This document shows positions 1 through 6,777 of a stretch of DNA of 21,881 bases, in pieces. The position numbers and the translations under genes were made by a program. This DNA is from Chthoniobacterales bacterium. Lineage in GTDB: Bacteria > Verrucomicrobiota > Verrucomicrobiia > Chthoniobacterales > UBA10450. Position 1 is the first letter of the stretch; each line of letters begins with the position of its first letter. The notes below the pieces were generated by a model. The model saw nothing but the letters and a program-made list of their open reading frames with translations, was not told the DNA's origin and did no database searches. The DNA is taken from NCBI GenBank assembly GCA_025980625.1, contig JAICXG010000014.1, forward strand, positions 1 through 21,881, given 5' to 3'.

Positions 1-503
1 ACGCTGCCATCGGTGAAGATGATGAGATTGCCGTGGCCGTGGACGTTGGCTGTCTCGACAAACCAGGGTTGGCGCGGCCATCGGTGCGGGGTGGTCGGTT
101 TATCATCGAAGCTCATTGGGAAATAATCGAGCCGCGCGTTTTGCGGTTGCTGGTAATCGGGGTTCTGCAGCACTTCCTCGATCGCGGGACAGATCCAGGT
201 TTGCCGAGTGGGACCGAAAGGTGCGAGGGCATCGATCCAGGCGTTGGCGAAGTCAGCGTCGCCTGTGCCAGAGTCGCCGTGAGCGATCTGGGGCCAACTG
301 CCGTTACGCTGGACATATAGGTCGGCCGCGACGTACAGATTGTGCAGGTGGGCGATGCATTGCGCTTTTTGCGCGCGGGCTCGCATCCCGGCGTAGACCG
401 GCAGCAGCATGGTGGCGAGGATGCCGACGACGACGAGCGCGATGGCCAATTCGAGCAGCGTGAAGGCGCGCCCAGCCCGGCTTTCACAGCCGCTCGTCTT
501 CAC
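1..503 (-). CDS. Type II secretion/type IV pilin-like pseudopilin, C-terminus cut by the window edge
   Basis: About 167 residues are visible, running off the left edge. The N-terminus is a class III prepilin signal: a short charged leader, then A|FTLLELAIALVVVGIL, with predicted cleavage between Ala13 and Phe14 and the conserved Glu at mature position 5. The ~20-residue hydrophobic helix continues into LLPVYAGMRARAQKAQC, as in pseudopilins of the GspG/H type that are numerous in Verrucomicrobiota and Planctomycetota. Such proteins are cut by a prepilin peptidase and assemble in the inner membrane into a pseudopilus. The start is GTG at 503: an in-frame TAA lies four codons upstream and no ATG occurs before the hydrophobic helix. 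The leader of the preceding gene ends 9 bases upstream, so the two are probably one transcript. The soluble domain (tryptophans, ICPAIEEV) does not identify a specific subtype. Fold class is secure; cargo or role is unknown. Confidence 0.85.
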   Translation of the reverse strand, partial: MKTSGCESRAGRAFTLLELAIALVVVGILATMLLPVYAGMRARAQKAQCIAHLHNLYVAADLYVQRNGSWPQIAHGDSGTGDADFANAWIDALAPFGPTRQTWICPAIEEVLQNPDYQQPQNARLDYFPMSFDDKPTTPHRWPRQPWFVETANVHGHGNLIIFTDGS

Positions 504-512
504 CTTTTCTCG

Positions 513-1061
513 TTAGGCTTGTTTGAAGCCAAGGACGGTGTAGGGAACCGCTTGAGCCTCTTCTGGAAATCCCGGGAGATACTTTGATCCACCCGGGCTG
601 GTCGAGAAAGTGATGTTCGCGATGCCGTTAATCCGAGGCATCGAAAAACCTCTTCCAGCTACAATCTTGTTATCCGTTAACTGGCCATTCGCGAGATAGG
701 CATAGATCACGGTCGTGTCGATTGTTTGTTGGACAGTGATATCGAACTCGGTGTTGAAAACGACGTAGAGGTTTAATGTTTTCGGGTCGATTGCACCTTG
801 AATTGTGCCGGTGAAAGAAGCACCAAATCCGAACATGAACGCGGTGCCGGACGCGAGCCCGGTTTCCGGAACGGTCATTGTAAATAACCCGAGTGTGTTT
901 GAGCCCAGGCAATCGCTGCAGGTGCTGGGAATCAGAATGGCGGCATAGATACCGGTAGTCACGACCTGACCTTTTCCTCCCCCAAAGGGTCCGCCTTTGT
1001 GGGCGAAACATTGGGCTTGAACAAGCAGGTAGCAGAGGAGGGTGGCGAGAATGGCTTTCAT
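513..1061 (-). CDS. Small secreted protein of unknown function
   Basis: The predicted 182-residue protein begins with a clear Sec signal peptide (MKAILATLLCYLLVQAQCFA, likely cleavage after the Ala at 20). The mature part starts with a Gly/Lys-rich stretch (HKGGPFGGGKGQ) and is then beta-rich, with many Thr/Gly/Ile and one CSDC pair. I recognise no domain and no catalytic motif. It may be a secreted or periplasmic structural protein, but no function is claimed. Its stop codon TAA lies inside a copy of the dispersed GCCTAACGA word (511-517). The pseudopilin start follows only 9 bases later, which suggests co-transcription and perhaps a shared extracellular role. ATG at 1061 is the start because it directly precedes the signal peptide; no good Shine-Dalgarno sequence is visible upstream. 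Confidence 0.75.
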   Translation of the reverse strand: MKAILATLLCYLLVQAQCFAHKGGPFGGGKGQVVTTGIYAAILIPSTCSDCLGSNTLGLFTMTVPETGLASGTAFMFGFGASFTGTIQGAIDPKTLNLYVVFNTEFDITVQQTIDTTVIYAYLANGQLTDNKIVAGRGFSMPRINGIANITFSTSPGGSKYLPGFPEEAQAVPYTVLGFKQA

Positions 1062-1164
1062 AACCGCGCGAGGCTAGTGGGATGAGAGCGATAGCGTCAA
1101 TGCCAAAGTTTGGTCCATTTGGCGCAGGTAGTCGTGGCCAATGCTCAGTTTGTTAGGCACTTTG

Positions 1165-1220
1165 CCCTCACCTTAATCCTCTCCCTCGGGGAGAGGAGGA
1201 CGCGAAGCGCCAGGTGAGGG
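1165..1220. repeat. REP-like intergenic palindrome
   Basis: CCCTCACC (1165-1172) is complementary to GGTGAGGG (1213-1220). Nested inside is a perfect 9-bp hairpin, TCCTCTCCC (1177-1185) with GGGAGAGGA (1189-1197), loop TCG, followed by the mini-palindrome GCGAAGCGC. The overall form matches the CCCTCACC...GGTGAGGG elements common between genes in many bacteria. It lies downstream of the L,D-transpeptidase and upstream of the secreted-protein gene. It could stop or protect the transpeptidase transcript, but no T-run follows the hairpin on the minus strand. Confidence 0.6.
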
Positions 1221-1245
1221 GTTGGCGGGCCGAGAACAAGCTACC

Positions 1246-1863
1246 TCAGCGCACCCACCAGGGTGGAGGATAAGAGAAACGCGCGTCGTTAGGCCAGAAT
1301 CGTTGCCCCGGCTGGCGCAGGCGCGCTTCGCCCATCTGCATCTCCCGCCCGCGCGGGGTGCGACCGAAGACGGTGACGGGCGTGCCCACGTCGACGGCGT
1401 TGAAAATCGCAATCGCGTTGCTCTCCGGCAGCCGCACGCAGCCGTGCGAGGCGGGATAGCCGGGGAGATAGCCGGCGTGCATCCCGATCTCGCTGTTGAA
1501 CCGGACGAAGTAACGCATCGGCGCGGGTTCGAAGCGGCAGCCGCGCGGCACCGGCATGTCGACGTCCGCGTCGGCAATGACGGTGCGGCCACTGCGATCG
1601 ACGATACGGCCATAGATGGTGGAAAAATGATTGCGCTCTTTCTCGATCACTTTGAAGGAGCCCCTCGCGGTGAGGTGCCCGTAGCGGCCAGAGGAGATCG
1701 GGGTGGAAAGAACGGCGCGGCCGTTGCGGATGAGATAGGCGGTCTGGTCGCGGAGATCGATCTCGATCGAGGTGGCGGGCGTTCCGCCTAACGAGGGCGT
1801 GGCAAGGAGGACGGCGCTGATCACCGCGCCGATTGCGCAGAGAAGCGAGAGCGTGCGTTCCAT
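1246..1863 (-). CDS. L,D-transpeptidase (YkuD domain), membrane-anchored or secreted
   Basis: This is a peptidoglycan-modifying enzyme of the YkuD family, which forms 3-3 cross-links or attaches proteins to peptidoglycan in the periplasm. After a hydrophobic N-terminal segment (TLSLLCAIGAVISAVLLAT) the catalytic domain runs from IEIDLRDQTAYLIRNG to VFGR. It has the family signature: MHAGYLPGYPASHGCVRLP contains the conserved His, then S-H-G-C with the nucleophilic Cys, then the Arg. GRYGHLTARGSFKV matches the usual upstream strand. The C-terminal tail is short and ends in PPPWWVR. Starts are possible at ATG 1914, 1884 and 1863; 1863 is chosen because it places the hydrophobic segment right at the N-terminus (MERTLSLLCAIG). 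None has a well-spaced Shine-Dalgarno, so the start is the weak part of this call. Confidence 0.88.
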   Translation of the reverse strand: MERTLSLLCAIGAVISAVLLATPSLGGTPATSIEIDLRDQTAYLIRNGRAVLSTPISSGRYGHLTARGSFKVIEKERNHFSTIYGRIVDRSGRTVIADADVDMPVPRGCRFEPAPMRYFVRFNSEIGMHAGYLPGYPASHGCVRLPESNAIAIFNAVDVGTPVTVFGRTPRGREMQMGEARLRQPGQRFWPNDARFSYPPPWWVR

Positions 1864-2006
1864 TCCCCAAAAAAACCGTCCCATATCCCAAAAACGCGCG
1901 GCTCCGGTTTCCATCCGGCCGCGTCATTTTTCGATTCGTGCGCGGCCAGCTCTTCGACCGGGTGCAGGTCGCACAGCCGGTGCCATCAAGCAGGATGCCT
2001 GTGTTA

Positions 2007-2150
2007 CAAGCCATCTCATAAATGGCGCTCATCCCGAGCGGAGCGCAGCGGAGTCGAGGGATCCCGTGGAAGTCACCTTAAAGCTTGCGCGCCGGGAGCC
2101 CTCGACTTCGCTCGGGATGACAGGCTTTTTGGACTTATTGAGATGGCTTG
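2007..2150. repeat. MITE-like inverted-repeat element, 144 bp
   Basis: The outer arms are CAAGCCATCTCATAA (2007-2021) and TTATTGAGATGGCTTG (2135-2150), complementary except for one extra base. The inner arms are TCATCCCGAGCG ... AGTCGAGGG (2029-2060) and CCCTCGACTTCGCTCGGGATGA (2099-2120); the left inner arm carries about ten extra bases (GAGCGCAGCG). Both pairs are nested, so the whole element can fold into one long hairpin. The inner arms match a TCATCCCGAGCG-AGTCGAGGG repeat I have seen between genes in many soil bacteria. It sits between thyA and the L,D-transpeptidase and holds no gene. It is probably a non-autonomous mobile element or a multi-copy intergenic repeat. Confidence 0.7.
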
Positions 2151-2181
2151 GCTTCTAGGGCGATTGCGCGGAGCGCCGGGA

Positions 2182-2985
2182 TCAGACCGCGATCGGCGCC
2201 TTGATTGGTGGCCAAGGGTCATAGCCGACGAGGGTGAAATCTTCGAAGCGGAAATCACGAAGATTTTTGACCGCGGGGTTCAATTCCATGCGCGGGAGTG
2301 GGCGTGGGGTGCGGGCGAGTTGTTCGCGGGCCTGGTCGAGATGGTTCCGGTAAAGATGGAGATCGCCAAAGGTGTGGATGAATTCGCCACTCGTCAGCCC
2401 GCAGACCTGCGCGACCATCATGGTGAGGAGCGAGTAGCTCGCAATGTTGAAGGGGACGCCAAGGAAAAGATCGGCGCTCCGCTGGTAGAGTTGGCAGCTC
2501 AGTTCGCCCTCCTGCACGTGAAATTGAAAAAGGGCGTGGCAGGGCGGCAAGGCCATCGCCTCCACCTCGGCCGGGTTCCAGGCCGTGACGAGGAGCCGGC
2601 GGCTGTCTGGGTTGGTCTTGATCTGCTCGATGAGACGGTCGATCTGGTCGATGTGCTCGTCGTTAGGGCCGCGCCAGTCGCGCCATTGCGCGCCGTAGAC
2701 TCGGCCGAGGTCGCCCCGCTCGTCAGCCCATTCGTCCCAGATCGTAACCCCGCGTTCCCGCAGGTAGGCGACGTTGGTGTCGCCGCGCAAAAACCAGAGT
2801 AACTCGTGGATGATCGATTTAAGATGCAACTTTTTGGTTGTTAGGAGAGGAAATCCCGGACCGCCCGGACGCAGATCGAACCGGACCTGGGCGCCGAAAA
2901 CCGAAAGCGTGCCCGTACCGGTGCGATCCTGTCTCACGCTTCCCTGTTCCAGCACGAGTCGAAGGAGTTCGTGATATTGCTGCAT
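2182..2985 (-). CDS. thyA: Thymidylate synthase
   Basis: ThyA converts dUMP and methylene-tetrahydrofolate to dTMP and dihydrofolate in the cytosol. The 267-residue protein is full length for the family (264 in E. coli) and begins in the usual way (MQQYHELLRLVLEQG). Visible signatures are RQDRTGTGTLSVFG (phosphate-binding Arg and loop), FPLLTTKKLHLKSIIHELLWFL, WDEWADE, the catalytic PPCHALFQF with Cys149, RSADLFLGVPFNIASYSLLT, and HTFGDLHLYRNHLDQ. The dispersed word at 2661-2667 encodes the Pro-Asn of RGPNDEH. No folA (dihydrofolate reductase), its frequent neighbour, follows; the next gene on this strand is the L,D-transpeptidase beyond the inverted-repeat element. Identification is certain. 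Confidence 0.98.
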   Translation of the reverse strand: MQQYHELLRLVLEQGSVRQDRTGTGTLSVFGAQVRFDLRPGGPGFPLLTTKKLHLKSIIHELLWFLRGDTNVAYLRERGVTIWDEWADERGDLGRVYGAQWRDWRGPNDEHIDQIDRLIEQIKTNPDSRRLLVTAWNPAEVEAMALPPCHALFQFHVQEGELSCQLYQRSADLFLGVPFNIASYSLLTMMVAQVCGLTSGEFIHTFGDLHLYRNHLDQAREQLARTPRPLPRMELNPAVKNLRDFRFEDFTLVGYDPWPPIKAPIAV

Positions 2986-3047
2986 TGCCTGCTCGAAGCT
3001 CGCCGGCCGGGAATGAAGCCGCCAGACGCGAACCGGTCGAGCCTAGC

Positions 3048-3200
3048 ATGAAAAATTTGCCATCACTACTCGCTTGGTTCCTTTCGATCGCTCTTCTCAC
3101 TGTCTGCAGCAGTCATTTATCGGCAGATCAAGCCGAGGCTGAACTGCGGACTTGCAGATCATGGCCGCTCGCTTGCATCCTCGCCTTCGCAGGTGGATAG
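3048..3200 (+). CDS. Possible 50-residue ORF with a signal peptide, perhaps the broken 5' end of a lost gene
   Basis: ATG at 3048 opens a 50-codon frame whose first ~26 residues are a convincing signal peptide (MKNLPSLLAWFLSIALLTVC, then SSHLSADQAEAEL). The rest (RTCRSWPLACILAFAGG) looks like non-coding sequence read in frame, ending at TAG 3198. It is divergent from thyA by 62 bases. About 165 bases further on lies a cytochrome c remnant on the same strand, so this may be the export signal of that once-complete gene, with the heme-binding middle destroyed. It could equally be a small secreted peptide. No Shine-Dalgarno is seen. Confidence 0.3.
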   Translation: MKNLPSLLAWFLSIALLTVCSSHLSADQAEAELRTCRSWPLACILAFAGG

Positions 3201-3363
3201 CAAACGTCGTAAGAAAGTTTGGTCTCACATATTTCGGGCGGTGGGGTCTGTCTGCGTATTCTCATCGTCTTTCTCCTAAGTGATTGTAGGCGCGAAGCGC
3301 GTGTCTTTGAGCCAGAGCCGCGGCCTTTGCGCGGAGCTAGGAGCCAGTAAGAAGTTACCGTCC

Positions 3364-3592
3364 CATCCCATGGTCGGCGGCAAGAGCCGCGGGAGCGATC
3401 CGGGCGAAATTTATAGCTCGATCATGTATGGCCGGCCTAACGGAATGCCAGCTTTCCGTGGACGAAACGGGGGAAGAGGAAACGTGGGAAATCGCGGCAT
3501 ACGTGCGAAGCATCGCCGGGATGGCGCCGAAGAGCGCGGCACCGGGCAGAGACGACGAAATGAAAAATGCGCAGCCGCCTTCGAGCGCTGGT
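3364..3592 (+). pseudogene. Decayed c-type cytochrome, C-terminal remnant with a frameshift
   Basis: Two adjacent plus-strand frames carry consecutive pieces of one domain. The first reads GSDPGEIYSSIMYGRPNGMPAF (about 3394-3460), the methionine-ligand loop typical of mono-heme cytochrome c domains. The second, shifted, reads TWEIAAYVRSIAGMAPKSAAPGRDDEMKNAQPPS (about 3490-3590), matching the terminal helix and tail of the same family. The frame changes around 3461-3480. No CXXCH heme motif can be found upstream in any plus frame. The region upstream (3201-3363) contains stops in all plus frames. I therefore read this as a pseudogene rather than a sequencing error, since both a frameshift and loss of the heme site are needed. 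The dispersed word at 3436-3442 lies inside it. Confidence 0.6.
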
Positions 3593-3633
3593 AATAAGGC
3601 GCGGTGGAATCAATTCTTAGTCCATTACCTTTG

Positions 3634-3648
3634 GCCTAACGAGTAAAG
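3634..3648 (+). other. Intergenic copy of the dispersed word, long form
   Basis: GCCTAACGAGTAAAG lies between the cytochrome remnant and the end of the ROK kinase gene. It is free of coding constraint and shares CCTAACGAGTAAA exactly with the copy at 8063, which supports a longer preferred sequence beyond the 9-base core. Confidence 0.6.
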
Positions 3649-3688
3649 CCGCAAGGCCGATGCTCCCAACTCCTGGCCAGCGCCCGTC

Positions 3689-4381
3689 TTAGACGATTTG
3701 CCATTTCGGGCGCTTCGTCGCCGCATCCGTTTCCCAGAGCCTAACGCCGCCGGGGTAAACGTTACGGTTATGCCCAAGCTCGAAGCCGCCGGGCAGTTTC
3801 TTGATGAGCTTCGCATTGCCGCCGCCGAGGACGACATAATCGGCGATGAATGCCTGTTTGAGAAGTTTGATCGTCCAGAGGGTCTCCCGCTGCCAATCTT
3901 TCTTTCCCAATCTCTTCAAACCGGCGTCGCCGAGCACGCGCTCGATGATGGCGTAATCGACATACGGGAGGTCGCCCAACTCCAGCGGGAGAAGATGATC
4001 CTGCCAGATAAGCGCCGAGCCGAGCCCGGTGCCGAGGCCGAGGAAGAGCATGCGGCCGCCGCCGTGATAGCTCCCGAGCGCCTGGAGAGCGGCGTCGTTG
4101 ATCACGCGCACCGGTTTGCCTAACGCCTTTTCGAAATTAAAGCCGGCCCAGTTTTTCCCGAGATTTTTCGGGTCCTGCACGATCTTTCCGTCGCGCACCG
4201 GCGCGGGAAAGCCGATCGAGATCGCGTCGTAATTCCAGTCGCGCGTCAGTTCCCTGATCTGCGCGATCGCGTCGTTAGGCCGGAGCTTCGGACCGGACGG
4301 AAATTTGCGCCGTTTTCCCTCGGCCGAAATCATCAGCTTGACGGCCGAGCCGCCGATATCGACAACGAGGATACTTCTCAT
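3689..4381 (-). CDS. ROK-family sugar kinase, probable polyphosphate glucokinase
   Basis: The 230-residue protein has the ROK/ASKHA fold signatures: N-terminal phosphate loop VVDIGGSAVKLMIS (Asp8), substrate region ISIGFPAPVRDGKI, catalytic VINDAALQALG (Asn95, Asp96), and GLGTGLGSALIWQDHLLPLELGDLPY, which closely parallels the GTGIGSAL...PNTELGHL stretch of polyphosphate glucokinases. The zinc-binding CxCGxxGC motif of many ROK proteins is absent, as is usual in the polyphosphate glucokinases I recall. These enzymes phosphorylate glucose with polyphosphate, sometimes also ATP. Context supports this: the gene overlaps the end of ppk1 by four bases (ATGA, 4378-4381), so translation is coupled to the enzyme that makes polyphosphate. 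Specificity is inferred; an ATP-dependent glucokinase is the alternative. Three copies of the dispersed word lie within it (3740, 4119, 4273). Confidence 0.8.
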   Translation of the reverse strand: MRSILVVDIGGSAVKLMISAEGKRRKFPSGPKLRPNDAIAQIRELTRDWNYDAISIGFPAPVRDGKIVQDPKNLGKNWAGFNFEKALGKPVRVINDAALQALGSYHGGGRMLFLGLGTGLGSALIWQDHLLPLELGDLPYVDYAIIERVLGDAGLKRLGKKDWQRETLWTIKLLKQAFIADYVVLGGGNAKLIKKLPGGFELGHNRNVYPGGVRLWETDAATKRPKWQIV

Positions 4382-6549
4382 TTGCGGCGCTCGGGCATCG
4401 TTTTGATGGGCGAGAGCCGCATTTTGGCGAGGCGCTGTTTCTCGGCCAGCTTTTTTGCCTGACGGCGCGAATGTTCGCGGAATTGCAGTTGCGCCTGCGA
4501 ACGCGGTTTGCCATCGCCCGGCTTGAGCCGGATGAAAGTGCCGTCGGCCTGGAGCTCGCGTGCCTTGCCGTAGTCGGTCAGGAAACGCGGGAGAATTTCG
4601 GCGATGATCTCCTCGCGTAAAGGGGGCGCATCGATCGGGAAAGCGATCTCGACCCGGCGATAAAAATTGCGCGGCATCCAGTCGGCGCTGGCGAGGTAAA
4701 GGTCGGCCTGGCCGTTGTTATGGAAGTAGTAGATGCGGCTGTGCTCGAGAAAACGCCCGACAATGCTGATCACGCGGATGTTCTCGCTCAAGCCCGGCAG
4801 CTTTGGCCGAAGACAGCAAATTCCCCTGATGATGAGGTCGATCTTCACCCCGGCGCAGGAGGCATCGTACAGTTTCTCGATTATCTCCTCGTCGACTAAC
4901 GAATTTAGTTTCGCCACGATCCGCGCCGGTTTGCCTTCGCGGGCGTGATCGCGTTCCCGGCGGATCAGCCCGATCAGCCGAGGGTGGAGATCGAAGGGAG
5001 CGACGAGCAGTTTCTTCAACCCGGGGTAGCCGGCCAGCCCGGTGAGTGTGTTAAAGACAATCGCCACTTCTTCGGTCAACTCGGGCGCGGTCGTGAAGAG
5101 GCTGAAGTCGGTGTAAATGCGCGCAGTCCGCGGATGATAATTTCCGGTCCCGAGATGGACATATTGCCGGAGCCGATCGAGGTCTCGCCTAACGACGAGG
5201 AGCGCCTTGCAGTGCGTTTTTAATCCGACCACCCCGTAAACGACGTGCGCGCCCGCTTCCTCGAGGCGGCGGGCCCATTGAATGTTGTTCGCTTCGTCGA
5301 AACGCGCCCGCAATTCCACCAGAGCGGTGACCTGCTTGCCGTTGCGCGCGGCATCGATCAGCGCCTCGACGATCGGCGAGTCGCCGCTCGTGCGGTAAAG
5401 CGTGATCTTGATCGCGAGCACCAGCGGATCGGTCGCCGCGCTTTCCACCAGCTCGACCACCGGGTCGTAGCTCTCGTAGGGATGATGGAGCAGGATATCC
5501 TGCTTGCGCATCGCTTCAAAAATATCGGCATGCGGCGGAAGGGCCGGGTCGCGGGTCGGTTGGAAAACGCGATCTTTGAGTTTCGCGAACGCATCGTTCG
5601 CCAGGAGCGGCGAAAGATGGGTCATGGAGAGCGGACCATCGAGCTTGTAAAGGTCGGGTGCGGTGAGCTGAAAAAATTCCAGGAGCAAATCGGAGAAATC
5701 GTCAGGGCAATCGGCTTCGACTTCGAGGCGGACGGCATTGCCGCGGCTCGAACGGCGCAACTCCTGTTCGATGCTGCGGAGGAGATTCTCCGCTTCCTCC
5801 TCGTCAACGTAAAGATCGCTATTGCGGGTGACGCGAAAGGCGTGCACGCCGTCGATAATCAGCCCGGGAAACAACTCCGCGACGTGCTGTTTGATGAGCG
5901 AGGCGAGGTAAATGTAGTTCCAGCTTTCATCGCCATTCTCGCCTTTTGGCAAATGGATCAGACGCGAGACAGCACGCGGCACCTGCACGATTGCGTGCAT
6001 CGGATCGCCGCCTTTTCTGGCATACGCCCTAACGAGCAGGTTGTGGCTCTTGTTCAACAGCTGCGGGAAGGGATGACTGGCATCGACTGCGAGCGGAGTG
6101 AGCATCGGGAAAACTTCCTGCTCGAAATACCGGCGCGCCCAGGCGGCGCGTTTCGCCCTCAGCTCGGCAAGGTCGCGAAGGAAGATATTGTTCTCGCGCA
6201 GGAGCGGCTCGATCTCCTTCTTCCAGAGCTTGGATTGATCGGCCACCATCGCATGCACAACGCGCTCGATCGCTTCGAAGGTCGCGGTCGGGCTCATCCC
6301 GTCGGGACCAACGTCGCTCGTCTCGCTCGCGATCTGTTGCTTGATGCCGGCGACACGGATCTCGAAAAATTCGTCGAGATTCGAGCTCACAATCCCGAGA
6401 AATTTAACCCGCTCGAGGAGCGGCTGGGTCGGGTCCTGCGCTTCTTCGAGGACGCGGCGATTGAACTCGAGCCAGCTCAGCTCGCGGTTAATGAAATTCT
6501 TGTGATCGGAAAGGGCGCGCTTCGTCAGCTCGCGATCGGGCTGCGGCAT
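4378..6549 (-). CDS. ppk1: Polyphosphate kinase 1
   Basis: Ppk1 reversibly polymerises the gamma phosphate of ATP into inorganic polyphosphate at the inner face of the membrane. From the chosen start the protein has 723 residues, normal for Ppk1 (688 in E. coli). Domains run in the usual order: N domain (FINRELSWLEFNRRVLEEA, VKFLGIVSSNLDEFFEIRV), head domain, then the two PLD-like C domains. ALVELRARFDEANNIQWAR and VVGLKTHCKALLVVRR carry the phospho-acceptor histidine (His446), and HLGTGNYHPRTARIYTDFSLFT follows. The C-terminus is a basic tail (RRQAKKLAEKQRLAKMR). ATG 6549 is chosen because it leaves a short N-terminus before the conserved NRELSW; ATG 6603 is an in-frame alternative, and sequence further upstream would run into the divergent cls gene. 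It overlaps the ROK kinase downstream. Two copies of the dispersed word are inside (5188, 6028). Confidence 0.97.
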   Translation of the reverse strand: MPQPDRELTKRALSDHKNFINRELSWLEFNRRVLEEAQDPTQPLLERVKFLGIVSSNLDEFFEIRVAGIKQQIASETSDVGPDGMSPTATFEAIERVVHAMVADQSKLWKKEIEPLLRENNIFLRDLAELRAKRAAWARRYFEQEVFPMLTPLAVDASHPFPQLLNKSHNLLVRAYARKGGDPMHAIVQVPRAVSRLIHLPKGENGDESWNYIYLASLIKQHVAELFPGLIIDGVHAFRVTRNSDLYVDEEEAENLLRSIEQELRRSSRGNAVRLEVEADCPDDFSDLLLEFFQLTAPDLYKLDGPLSMTHLSPLLANDAFAKLKDRVFQPTRDPALPPHADIFEAMRKQDILLHHPYESYDPVVELVESAATDPLVLAIKITLYRTSGDSPIVEALIDAARNGKQVTALVELRARFDEANNIQWARRLEEAGAHVVYGVVGLKTHCKALLVVRRDLDRLRQYVHLGTGNYHPRTARIYTDFSLFTTAPELTEEVAIVFNTLTGLAGYPGLKKLLVAPFDLHPRLIGLIRRERDHAREGKPARIVAKLNSLVDEEIIEKLYDASCAGVKIDLIIRGICCLRPKLPGLSENIRVISIVGRFLEHSRIYYFHNNGQADLYLASADWMPRNFYRRVEIAFPIDAPPLREEIIAEILPRFLTDYGKARELQADGTFIRLKPGDGKPRSQAQLQFREHSRRQAKKLAEKQRLAKMRLSPIKTMPERRK

Positions 6550-6777
6550 GGGCACAACGTTGGAGGGTGAGACGGCGGCGCTGGAACGGACCTTCGCGGG
6601 CATACAAGAATGTGCGCGGCGCGCACGGCAGCAGGCAACAAACGCTCGTCCAATCTTCTGCGCAAATCCTCGCGCGCTCAGCCGAGGATTGACGCCGCCG
6701 GGGTAGGCCAGCGAAGCTCCCGCGCGATGGCTCGGGCACGGAAACGCAGCCGGTTTCTCTGGTGGGAACTGGAGCTG

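Noticed and set aside
511..517. TTAGGC in the dispersed word as a telomere-type repeat
   Set aside because: Copies are single and scattered, never in tandem.
1289..2032. 247-codon frame overlapping the L,D-transpeptidase on the same strand
   Set aside because: It is Arg-rich out-of-frame reading of the transpeptidase, whose active-site motif fixes the true frame.
5245..6570. Long open frame (441 codons) antisense to ppk1
   Set aside because: It lies fully opposite a well-conserved gene, has no domain, and is rich in Arg/Glu/Gln as shadows of GC-rich genes are.
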